From the NCBI RefSeq assembly GCF_014287635.1, contig NZ_JACOPH010000005.1, forward strand, positions 141,829 through 205,828: a stretch of DNA of 64,000 nucleotides, in the 5' to 3' direction. Positions 17,292 through 24,384 of the stretch are shown in pieces. The notes below the pieces were generated by a model. The model ran no database searches. It was not told where the DNA came from and was given only the letters and a program-made list of their open reading frames with translations. The position numbers and the translations under genes were made by a program. The DNA comes from Roseburia zhanii. Its GTDB lineage: Bacteria; Bacillota; Clostridia; Lachnospirales; Lachnospiraceae. Positions within the stretch are counted from its first letter, which is position 1. Each line of letters starts with the position of its first letter.

Positions 17292-18647
17292 TCACATCAC
17301 CGCTCCACAGATGATAAATCCTATAATAGATGCCACGGCTGCGATAATGACATATGGAAGCTGTGACATGGCATGTTCAATATTATCGATACCGGCACTT
17401 GTGGACGAAAGAAGTGTCGCATCTGTATAAAAGCAGGCATGGCTTCCGAATGCACCACCGGAAATGATTGCTGCCATGATCAGGATTGGATTTGCTCCGA
17501 TGACTGCACCAAGCGGAAATACGATCGGTGCTACAACTGCACTCATGCCCCATAAGGAACCTGTACAGAATGTAAGTGCTGCAACTAAGACAAATGCCAT
17601 TGCAGGGAATAAAGTCCCCTTTAAGAGTGGCTGCATCACCTGAATGATAAAGTCTGTCATTTCAAGGCTTTCTGTTGTTTTCTGTAATACAAAAGCGATC
17701 ATAAGCAGTGTCAGGATCGGAAGCATATCTGCAAATCCTTTGATGATAAGATTGAAAAATTCATCTAATGTCACTACTTTTGTCGGAAGATAAAGCACAA
17801 AACAGATCAAAAGCGCCACGATCACTGCCAGTAACAGATTACCGGTTACCACTGCGATCGCTACTAATGCGATCATCGGAATTAAGAAGTTCCAGATATT
17901 TCCTTCTTCTTCAAATCCTTTTCTTTCTTCGTGGTTATACTTTCTGCTGGCATCGCTGTACACTTTTCCGGTTTCTGCGACACGTTTATAAGCAGCTTTC
18001 ATACTTCCTAATTTTGGCATGATACCTAATGAAAACAGCAGAACGATCAATAAGGTGATGATCGGATAAAAGCAAAACGGAATTGCATGGATATATGCCT
18101 GAATACCGGTTGCATAGCCTAAGGCTTTTACGCTTTCTTCTTCCTCAAACAGACTTGCGTAAAATACTGCCCATGTGGAAAACGGAAGCAATACACACAC
18201 CGGAGCACCGGTTGCATCTAACATATAAGCTAAAGTTTCCCTTGGTATCTTCCGCTTGTCATATACACCTTTCATGCAGACACCGATGGATAACACATTC
18301 AGATAATCATCCACAAAGATCAGCACACCTAAGATAAAGGAAGCTAATAATGTCCGTTTTTCGTTGGTACAGATCTTAGAGATCACTTTTGAAAAACCAA
18401 ACGTTCCTTTTGATGCCTGCAGCAGTGCGATCAGACTGCCAAACAGTCCACAGACTAAAACGATCCAGACATTATCTGCAAATACCTCCTGCAAGATCGT
18501 ACACCACTGTACTAAGAAATCTTTTCCATATAGTACAAGTGTCGCTAACAATGACCCCCCAATTAAAAACTCCACACATCTTCTTGTGGTGATCGCACCA
18601 ACGATGACCACTAAGATGATCAGTACTGCAATAAGACCATGTGACAT
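17292..18647 (-). CDS. NhaC-family Na+/H+ antiporter-like transporter
   Basis: About 451 residues and 11-12 hydrophobic helices. Family-like segments are FIVDDYLNVLSIGVCMKG after FILGVLI, the charged central loop (SRKYNHEERKGFEEEG) and LTFCTGSLWGMSAVVAPIVFPLG followed by SGGAFGSHACFYTDATLLSS. The start MSHGLIAVL is preceded by AAGGAG; an upstream in-frame extension overlaps a terminator-like hairpin and is unlikely. NhaC-type proteins exchange Na+ for H+ or for organic ions such as malate or lactate, and the exact substrate is unknown. First gene of the antiporter-amidohydrolase-kinase-like operon. Confidence 0.85.
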   Translation of the reverse strand: MSHGLIAVLIILVVIVGAITTRRCVEFLIGGSLLATLVLYGKDFLVQWCTILQEVFADNVWIVLVCGLFGSLIALLQASKGTFGFSKVISKICTNEKRTLLASFILGVLIFVDDYLNVLSIGVCMKGVYDKRKIPRETLAYMLDATGAPVCVLLPFSTWAVFYASLFEEEESVKALGYATGIQAYIHAIPFCFYPIITLLIVLLFSLGIMPKLGSMKAAYKRVAETGKVYSDASRKYNHEERKGFEEEGNIWNFLIPMIALVAIAVVTGNLLLAVIVALLICFVLYLPTKVVTLDEFFNLIIKGFADMLPILTLLMIAFVLQKTTESLEMTDFIIQVMQPLLKGTLFPAMAFVLVAALTFCTGSLWGMSAVVAPIVFPLGAVIGANPILIMAAIISGGAFGSHACFYTDATLLSSTSAGIDNIEHAMSQLPYVIIAAVASIIGFIICGAVM

Positions 18648-18658
18648 ATCCGGCTCCT

Positions 18659-18700
18659 TTCCATGCAAAAAAGGGCATACATTCTCCTGTATGCCCCTTT
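18659..18700 (-). promoter_or_regulatory. Terminator-like hairpin in the leader of the antiporter operon (possible attenuator)
   Basis: On the minus strand GGGCATAC and GTATGCCC pair around an eight-base loop and are followed directly by T6, then the antiporter RBS within about 15 bases. A short frame beginning MKKLQKEKGAKGHTGECMPF reads across the hairpin. A terminator placed inside a leader suggests attenuation, but no ligand or competing stem is identified. Confidence 0.5.
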
Positions 18701-18787
18701 GCACCTTTTTCTTTCTGTAATTTTTTCATGCTAAAGATAAGAGTCAGCATTCGTAACTATGAAACTGTTAAATAGTTAAGAATAAAA

Positions 18788-18826
18788 AATGCGTATATAC
18801 TACTTCTATAGTATATACGCCATCGT
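18788..18826 (-). terminator. Strong terminator downstream of the FMN-bind-like small protein gene
   Basis: A 12-base stem GCGTATATACTA/TAGTATATACGC with a six-base loop is followed by ATTTTTT on the minus strand, about 100 bases after the stop at 18928. The rest of 18700-18927 shows no gene. Confidence 0.8.
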
Positions 18827-18927
18827 ATCTGTCTTCTTATCTTCTTTAATTGCTACTATCTTACTACAATTTATTGCTATTTTCAATAATACTTTTTAAG
18901 TATATTCGTAATTAAAATTACGCCTGA

Positions 18928-19359
18928 TCACTCCACTTCTGCTTTCGTCAATGCATCATTTACTGCATTTAACAGTACCATCGATGTGTACTGGTTATCC
19001 TTGTCATAAGAAATATTTTCTGTTGACTGCTTGGTGATGATCTGATCTGCTAAACTTTCGGCAGCCGGCTGCATCAGTGGATACATAGCTGATACAGTTT
19101 CATCTAAATTGACTAATGAGATGGATCTGATCCTGCTCTCATCTACTACCACCTGTACATCCATCGTACTGTCATTTAACTGTACCGTAGACGTATATAC
19201 TCCGGCAACATACGTCATGGTTTCTACCGCTTTTTCTTTCTGCTTTGGAAGAAACATACATATCAACAGCAGTATCAGCAGTATTCCAAGTCCTGCAAAT
19301 ATCAATGTATATATCATCTCTTTCATATGAAGAACTACGATCTTCGTCTTGGCACTCAA
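18928..19359 (-). CDS. Membrane-anchored protein with FMN-bind-like domain
   Basis: 143 residues. One N-terminal membrane helix (about 14-36, LIFAGLGILLILLLICMFL) is followed by an outside domain whose pattern (YVAGVYTSTVQLNDSTMDVQVVVDESRIRSISL, then QIITKQS and QYTSMVLLNAVNDAL) resembles the FMN_bind fold. The usual SGAT flavinylation motif is degenerate (YTSM), with Thr and Ser still present. It could be a flavin-carrying or merely structural relative. Monocistronic, with a terminator downstream. The start ATG has only a weak RBS; an internal ATG (MKEMIYTL) is an alternative. Hypothetical. Confidence 0.6.
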   Translation of the reverse strand: MSAKTKIVVLHMKEMIYTLIFAGLGILLILLLICMFLPKQKEKAVETMTYVAGVYTSTVQLNDSTMDVQVVVDESRIRSISLVNLDETVSAMYPLMQPAAESLADQIITKQSTENISYDKDNQYTSMVLLNAVNDALTKAEVE

Positions 19360-19437
19360 CTTGCTTCCTCCGATTCCCCTGATTACTAAAGTTTATGATG
19401 CAGGAGAAGATTTATGCCAAAATGATAGCAATTCTGT

Positions 19438-20169
19438 TTATTTCCACGCAGCACACACGATCTCATAGGCAGCTTTTGCTTCTGCTTTTGACATCTGCGG
19501 TGTATCTTTGAGTGGATAGTCGATCCCTAGATTTTCATACTTTGGAACTGCTAATGCATGATAAGGCAGCAGTTCTAATTTTTCTACATTCGGAAGTGTC
19601 TTTAAATATCTTCCTAATGCTTCAAGTTCTTCTCTTTGATCTGTAATTCCCGGCACAGATACATGGCGTATCCACACTGGGATATTGTGTTCTTTCAAAA
19701 ATCCCGCAAAGGCAAAGACTGCCTTGTTAGAATGTCCTGTCAGTTTCTGATGTTCTGTATCTTCTATATGTTTGATATCTAACATGACAAGATCTGTCAC
19801 TTTGACTAATTCTAAAAATTTCTCCATTTTATCAGGATCATTTTGATCAAACAGGATTCCTGATGTATCTAAACAGGTATGGATTCCCTTTTCTTTTGCT
19901 TTTTGAAATAATTCTAATAAAAAATCGATCTGAAGCAACGGCTCTCCACCGGTGGCTGTGATCCCACCAGTGGTATAAAAAACACGGTTGCGTTCATATT
20001 TTTCTAAAATTTCATCTGCCTCTGTCTGTGTACCGTCTTTCATCTGCCATGTGTCCGGATTGTGGCAATACAGACACCGCATCGGACACCCCTGAAAAAA
20101 TACAACAAAGCGGACACCCGGACCATCTACGGTGCCAAAAGTTTCGAGTGAATGAATATATCCTGACAT
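19438..20169 (-). CDS. pflA: Pyruvate formate-lyase-activating enzyme
   Basis: About 243 residues. This radical SAM enzyme generates the glycyl radical of PflB. The cluster motif is CPMRCLYCHNPDTW (C-x3-C-x2-C), preceded by FGTVDGPGVRFVVFFQG and followed by TTGGITATGGEPLLQ. The start at MSGYIHSLE is set by AGGAGG five bases upstream; the open frame extends upstream but only through the structured spacer. It is co-oriented with pflB 230 bases away and is probably on the same transcript. The spacer holds a structured repeat element. Confidence 0.95.
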   Translation of the reverse strand: MSGYIHSLETFGTVDGPGVRFVVFFQGCPMRCLYCHNPDTWQMKDGTQTEADEILEKYERNRVFYTTGGITATGGEPLLQIDFLLELFQKAKEKGIHTCLDTSGILFDQNDPDKMEKFLELVKVTDLVMLDIKHIEDTEHQKLTGHSNKAVFAFAGFLKEHNIPVWIRHVSVPGITDQREELEALGRYLKTLPNVEKLELLPYHALAVPKYENLGIDYPLKDTPQMSKAEAKAAYEIVCAAWK

Positions 20170-20199
20170 AAGATCCTCCTTTTTGTGCCCGCTTGTATA

Positions 20200-20395
20200 C
20201 TCATGTGGTTTTAACCTTTTGAACCTTACATGATACCTGCGGATTGCTCCGTGCTCCGCACTCCCACAATCCTTCCCAATATTCGCATATCGTGGGATTC
20301 TCATTCCACTTTTATGCTCATATTGGGGCGGTTCAAGAAGGTTTCTAACCACATATGGGCAAGCTCATGTGGTTAAAACCTTTTGAACCTGGTAT
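20200..20395 (-). repeat. Structured intergenic element A between pflB and pflA
   Basis: Three copies of a 24-25 base unit (CATGTGGTT..AACC..TTTGAACCT) occur: direct at 20202-20225, inverted at 20331-20354, and direct at 20366-20390. The middle copy can pair with either flanking copy, so two alternative long hairpins are possible in the pfl mRNA. Between them lies a 35-base core (20231-20265) with GGAGCAAT, also found in element B at 24271-24305 in the same orientation relative to the gene. No coding potential is seen. Confidence 0.65.
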
Positions 20396-20397
20396 CA

Positions 20398-22626
20398 TTA
20401 CATCCTTTCATGGAATGTACGGGCAATAACTTCATCCTGCTGCTCTTTTGTAAGTTTGATAAAGTTTACAGCATAACCGGATACACGGATTGTAAGCTGT
20501 GGGTAAAGCTCCGGATGTTTCTGTGCATCTAATAAAGTATCTTTATTTAAAACGTTGACATTTAAATGATGTCCACCTTTAGCTACATAACCATCTAATA
20601 ATGCGATTAAGTTCTTCTCTGCATCTTCGGTATCTTTTCCGAGTGCATCCGGCACGATCGTAAAGGTATTTGAGATACCATCCTGTGAATCCATAAATGG
20701 AAGTTTTGCAACAGATGCTAACGATGCTACTGCACCATTGGTATCCCGTCCATGCATCGGGTTTGCGCCCGGTGCAAATGCTACACCACGCTTTCTGCCG
20801 TCCGGTGTAGATCCTGTATTCTTACCATAAGATACATTAGAAGTAATCGTAAGAATAGATGTTGTAGGAACACCGCCACGGTATGTATGGTTTCCTTTAA
20901 TATAGGAAATAAACGTATGAAGTACATCCTGTGCTAAGGAATCTACACGGTCATCATCATTACCATATTTTGGGAAATCTCCTTCAATCTCAAAATCAAT
21001 GGCAATCCCATTCTCGTCACGGATCGGTTTTACTTTTGCATATTTAATAGCAGAAAGTGAATCTGCAACAACACTCATTCCTGCAATTCCTGTTGCAAAC
21101 CAGCGTTTTACCTGTTTGTCATGTAATGCCATCTGTATCTTCTCATAGGAATATTTATCATGCATATAATGAATGATATTTAAAGCATTGACATATACAC
21201 TTGCTAACCATTTCATCATATCCTTATATTTATCCCAGACTTCGTCAAAATCTAAATATTCTGATGTGATTGGACGGTATTTCGGACCTACCTGTTTGCC
21301 GCTCATCTCATCCACACCGCCGTTGATCGCATAAAGCAGGCACTTTGCAAGGTTTGCCCTTGCTCCAAAGAACTGCATTTCCTTACCGATCCTCATGGAA
21401 GATACACAACACGCAATACCGTAATCATCACCATGTACCACACGCATGATATCATCATTTTCATACTGGATCGCAGAATGTTTGATGGAAATTTCAGAGC
21501 AGAACTTTTTAAAGTTATCCGGCAGTTTTACAGACCAGAGTACCGTCATGTTTGGTTCCGGTGCTGCACCGATATTATTTAAAGTATTTAAGTAACGGTA
21601 AGACATCTTTGTTACCATGCTTCTGCCATCTACACCAATACCACCGATGGACTCTGTTACCCATGTAGGATCTCCGGCAAAAATGGAATTGTATTCCGGT
21701 GTTCTTGCAAACTTGATGCAGCGGAGTTTCATAACGAACTGGTCAATGATCTCCTGAATGTCTTTTTCTGTAAATGTACCTTCTGCAAGATCACGCTCTG
21801 CGTAAATATCTAAGAATGTAGAAGTACGTCCAAGACTCATTGCCGCACCGTTCTGTTCTTTGACTGCTGCTAAATATGCAAAGTAAACAGCCTGTGCTGC
21901 CTCTAATACATTCGTTGCAGGTTTTGAAATATCGCAGCCATAGATCTCTGCTAATTTCTTTAACATTTCTAAGGCACGGATCTGTTCGGATAATTCTTCT
22001 CTTTCACGGATAACATCTGAATACATGATGATCCTTGTGGAATCTTTTTGTGCCTTTTTATCTTCGATCAGACGGTCTACACCATAAAGTGCTACCCTTC
22101 TGTAATCTCCGATGATACGTCCCCGTCCGTATGCATCCGGAAGTCCTGTGATGATATGGGCACTTCTGCACGCACGCATCTCCGGTGTATACGCATCAAA
22201 CACACCTGCGTTATGTGTTTTTCTATGGGTTGTGAAATATTCGACTACTTCCGGATCTACCTGATAGTCATTGTCTTCACACGCTTTGACCGCCATACGG
22301 ATTCCACCGTATACCTGTAAGGCACGTTTAAATGGCTTGTCTGTCTGGAAGCCTACGATCTTTTCTTTATCTTTATTCAAATATCCCGGTCCATGGGAGG
22401 TAATGGTTGAAACCACTTTTGTGTCCATATCCAATACTCCGCCGGCTTCTCTCTCCTGTTTTGACAGTTCTAATACCTGATCCCATAAATCTAAGGTATC
22501 CTGTGTCGGTCCCTCTAAGAATGTATCATCCCCATCATATGGATGATAGTTTAATTGGATAAAATCTCTGACGTTTACTTCTTTTTCCCAGGCTCCTCCA
22601 TGAAAGCCTCTCCATGCATTCTGCAT
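20398..22626 (-). CDS. pflB: Pyruvate formate-lyase (formate acetyltransferase)
   Basis: 742 residues, the usual length. It converts pyruvate and CoA to acetyl-CoA and formate in anaerobic metabolism. The active-site cysteine pair lies in [15 protein letters not shown]. The glycyl radical site near the C-terminus is [15 protein letters not shown]. The N-terminus ([20 protein letters not shown]) matches the family. RBS AGGAGG is present. The gene is preceded by a ZTP riboswitch and its own promoter, and followed by pflA. Confidence 0.97.
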   Translation of the reverse strand: MQNAWRGFHGGAWEKEVNVRDFIQLNYHPYDGDDTFLEGPTQDTLDLWDQVLELSKQEREAGGVLDMDTKVVSTITSHGPGYLNKDKEKIVGFQTDKPFKRALQVYGGIRMAVKACEDNDYQVDPEVVEYFTTHRKTHNAGVFDAYTPEMRACRSAHIITGLPDAYGRGRIIGDYRRVALYGVDRLIEDKKAQKDSTRIIMYSDVIREREELSEQIRALEMLKKLAEIYGCDISKPATNVLEAAQAVYFAYLAAVKEQNGAAMSLGRTSTFLDIYAERDLAEGTFTEKDIQEIIDQFVMKLRCIKFARTPEYNSIFAGDPTWVTESIGGIGVDGRSMVTKMSYRYLNTLNNIGAAPEPNMTVLWSVKLPDNFKKFCSEISIKHSAIQYENDDIMRVVHGDDYGIACCVSSMRIGKEMQFFGARANLAKCLLYAINGGVDEMSGKQVGPKYRPITSEYLDFDEVWDKYKDMMKWLASVYVNALNIIHYMHDKYSYEKIQMALHDKQVKRWFATGIAGMSVVADSLSAIKYAKVKPIRDENGIAIDFEIEGDFPKYGNDDDRVDSLAQDVLHTFISYIKGNHTYRGGVPTTSILTITSNVSYGKNTGSTPDGRKRGVAFAPGANPMHGRDTNGAVASLASVAKLPFMDSQDGISNTFTIVPDALGKDTEDAEKNLIALLDGYVAKGGHHLNVNVLNKDTLLDAQKHPELYPQLTIRVSGYAVNFIKLTKEQQDEVIARTFHERM

Positions 22627-22839
22627 TTCTTTACCTCCTGATTCAAAATATGTTAGTTTGCTCTAGCTGTAGTTAGTTTATTCTAACCAGCATGTTTTGT
22701 CAAGAGTTCCTCATGTACCGAATTTCATACATACGTATCTGCAATTTGTCTGCAGACACCCGGATACTGTTTCCTTATCCCCGGAACATATCAAATCCTG
22801 CTTCGTTATATGGACATTCTTTTGGATATTTCATATAAC

Positions 22840-22946
22840 AAAAAACCGGCACATCCGGACTCCTCGCCCAGACGGTCGGCATTCATATCGTTATACTTCA
22901 TGTGGTTTACTCCACTTCCGTCAGTCATATAACTGTTATCAGTAAA
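22840..22946 (-). ncRNA. ZTP riboswitch (pfl motif) upstream of pflB
   Basis: On the minus strand the conserved blocks are ATGACTGACGGAAGTGGAG, the hairpin GTGG/CCAC, a variable stem and GCCGACCGTCTGGGC (22866-22881). The last block is the hallmark of the ZTP-sensing pfl RNA, which commonly precedes pfl and one-carbon genes. It is followed by CCGG-ATGTG-CCGG and T6, a plausible intrinsic terminator controlled by the aptamer. It lies about 215 bases upstream of the pflB start. Together with the promoter it accounts for most of the 22627-22980 gap. Identification is from memory of the consensus; a covariance-model search would confirm it. Confidence 0.82.
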
Positions 22947-22969
22947 ACACGGATTTTAAAAATTGTCAA
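22941..22969 (-). promoter_or_regulatory. Promoter of the ZTP riboswitch-pflB transcript
   Basis: On the minus strand a perfect TTGACA (22964-22969) and TTTACT (22941-22946) are 17 bases apart and lie immediately before the riboswitch. Confidence 0.6.
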
Positions 22970-22980
22970 CCATTTTTTCT

Positions 22981-23421
22981 TCATCCCTGCGGTATGCTCT
23001 CATACTGCATCATATAGTCCACATCATCCACTGAATAATAGATAATACGTTCTTTCGCTGCCTGCGACATACCGAGTTTTTCTGCCTGTTCCCTGACCCA
23101 GCGGTAATCGACATTTCCATGCATACGCTTCTCTGCTTCCTGATTCTCTTTTTTCAGTTCCGATACTGCGATCTTAAGATCTGCAATATGTTCTTCCTTC
23201 TCTCTTGCCTGCATGGCAAGCGTGACCATACCGATACACAGGCTGATCATCATAATTCCTGCCACAGAAAGCAGTACCATATATTTTTTGGCCAGAGCAA
23301 TCTGTTCTTTATGTTCTAAATACTGCTCTAAGCGCAACTGCTCCTGCCGCTCCTTTTTACGGCTGTATTCCATTAAGCACTCTGCTACAAACAGGGCACT
23401 GTTATTGTCTAAACTACTCAA
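22981..23421 (-). CDS. FtsL/DivIC-like bitopic membrane protein
   Basis: 146 residues. Order: a charged cytoplasmic N-terminus (about 47 residues, helical), one membrane helix (VLLSVAGIMMISLCIGMVTLA, 49-69), a coiled coil (EKEEHIADLKIAVSELKKENQ) and a short tail VREQAEKLGMSQAAKERIIYY. A membrane helix, leucine-zipper-like coil and E-A-EKLGM..IIYY tail is the layout of FtsL/DivIC-like division proteins. The homology is inferred from shape only. It overlaps the upstream HTH gene by eight bases, so the two are co-translated. Confidence 0.55.
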   Translation of the reverse strand: MSSLDNNSALFVAECLMEYSRKKERQEQLRLEQYLEHKEQIALAKKYMVLLSVAGIMMISLCIGMVTLAMQAREKEEHIADLKIAVSELKKENQEAEKRMHGNVDYRWVREQAEKLGMSQAAKERIIYYSVDDVDYMMQYESIPQG

Positions 23422-23866
23422 ACCTTCTCATCCTCGCTGTCATTTCTTCTAACTGCCTGATACCGCCACGCATGGCAATCCTGAAGATCCCCTTATCTTC
23501 GATCACTTCTGTCACTGTCACAAATCCCGTTTCCTGATCCTGACAGATCTTCTGCCATTTTTCCTGACAGGCTTCTAATTCTTTCTGGTCTGTATATGGA
23601 ATCGTCACCATCAGACAGCCTTCTGCTTCTGTCTGTGATCCTTCCTGCAGGAATGCAGAAGCGACATCTTCTATGTGCACAACCTTCTGCCCTCCTGTAT
23701 CTACCTCCGAAAACAGCCGGTTAATATCTTCTTCCGTAAAACGCCATTGGACACCGATCTTTCTGCCCTGCAATGTGCCATCTTTCAGATAATTACGGAT
23801 AGTTCTGCTCGTAAGACCTGTCAATTCTGCCACATCTGCTACGGTATACAATTTCTGTTCTAGCAT
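23414..23866 (-). CDS. Helix-turn-helix (MerR/excisionase-type) DNA-binding protein
   Basis: About 150 residues. The N-terminal 55 residues are a winged HTH of the excisionase/MerR type: YTVADVAELTGLTSRTIRNYLKDGTLQGRKIGVQWRF. The C-terminal part has a compact alpha/beta pattern without a recognised family. The start MLEQKLY is preceded by GGGAGG; an ATG eight residues upstream has no RBS. Its gene overlaps the FtsL-like gene. Several TTTCATTTA repeats lie upstream (23896-23992) and may be its operator (inference). Confidence 0.7.
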   Translation of the reverse strand: MLEQKLYTVADVAELTGLTSRTIRNYLKDGTLQGRKIGVQWRFTEEDINRLFSEVDTGGQKVVHIEDVASAFLQEGSQTEAEGCLMVTIPYTDQKELEACQEKWQKICQDQETGFVTVTEVIEDKGIFRIAMRGGIRQLEEMTARMRRFE

Positions 23867-23893
23867 TCTGGCATCCTCCCATTTTTTCATTAT

Positions 23894-23998
23894 ATTTCAT
23901 TTATTTTCCTATGTAAATACTTAATTTATATTTTTTACATATTTCTTCTTTTATTTACACTCATTTTCATTTATTTTGTATATATTTCATTTAATCAC
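23894..23998 (-). promoter_or_regulatory. AT-rich control region with repeated TTTCATTTA motif
   Basis: The motif TTTCATTTA (TAAATGAAA on the coding strand) occurs at about 23896, 23966 and 23985, each within longer runs of the form (A/T)TTTCATTTATTTT. This lies directly upstream of the HTH gene and is a candidate autoregulatory operator. AT-richness raises the chance that the repetition is fortuitous. Confidence 0.35.
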
Positions 23999-24102
23999 AT
24001 TCTTTTTCACAAATTTTCATATTACAAAAAACGAAACCATAGGGAACGTTCAGCTAACGCCATTCGCAAAACTATTACTGAAAATTCTAACTTTTTGGCT
24101 AG

Positions 24103-24132
24103 TTGACTTCGGAAAATTGCATCTTTTATAAT
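24103..24132 (+). promoter_or_regulatory. Promoter of the LRR/CUB-like surface protein gene
   Basis: TTGACT (24103-24108) and a perfect TATAAT (24127-24132) are separated by 18 bases. Structured element B begins 13 bases downstream and therefore forms the 5' leader of the mRNA. Confidence 0.6.
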
Positions 24133-24144
24133 AAATTTATACAA

Positions 24145-24345
24145 GGGTCAAGAAATCAGAAATCGTTCCTGCTTGCAGGATAAGATTTCTGACTTGTTGA
24201 CCCGCTCACACATGAGGAAGTAGCGATTTCCTTTTGGAAATCGGCGGATTCCGAATGTGTGTAGAATTGCGGGAGTTGCACAGCAACGGAGCAATTCGTG
24301 TATCAAATGCGGGGCAAAATACCTTTTGACCCGCATATCATAGGG
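24145..24345 (+). repeat. Structured leader element B
   Basis: It starts with a long hairpin (24145-24203: GGGTCAA..TCAGAAATC paired with GATTTCTGA..TTGACCC, with an inner CCTGC/GCAGG stem). It continues with a second stem (GCGATTTCC/GGAAATCG) and a 35-base core at 24271-24305 (GGGAGTTGCACAGCAACGG, then AGCAATTCG and TGTATCA). It ends with a GCGGG...CCCGC stem. Order and core match element A at 20200-20395. It is non-coding and transcribed in the leader of the downstream surface-protein gene. No known RNA family is recognised. Confidence 0.6.
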
Positions 24346-24384
24346 GCAACTCATTAAAATAAAATATAGAAAAGGAGAAAGATT

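Noticed and set aside
20169-20352. N-terminal extension of PflA by 61 residues
   Set aside because: It reads through the structured intergenic element, with no RBS, and the family start coincides with the AGGAGG-preceded ATG at 20169.
24060-24345. CRISPR repeat or IS end at element B
   Set aside because: No regularly spaced identical repeats and no transposase; the repeats are internal stems of one structured element.
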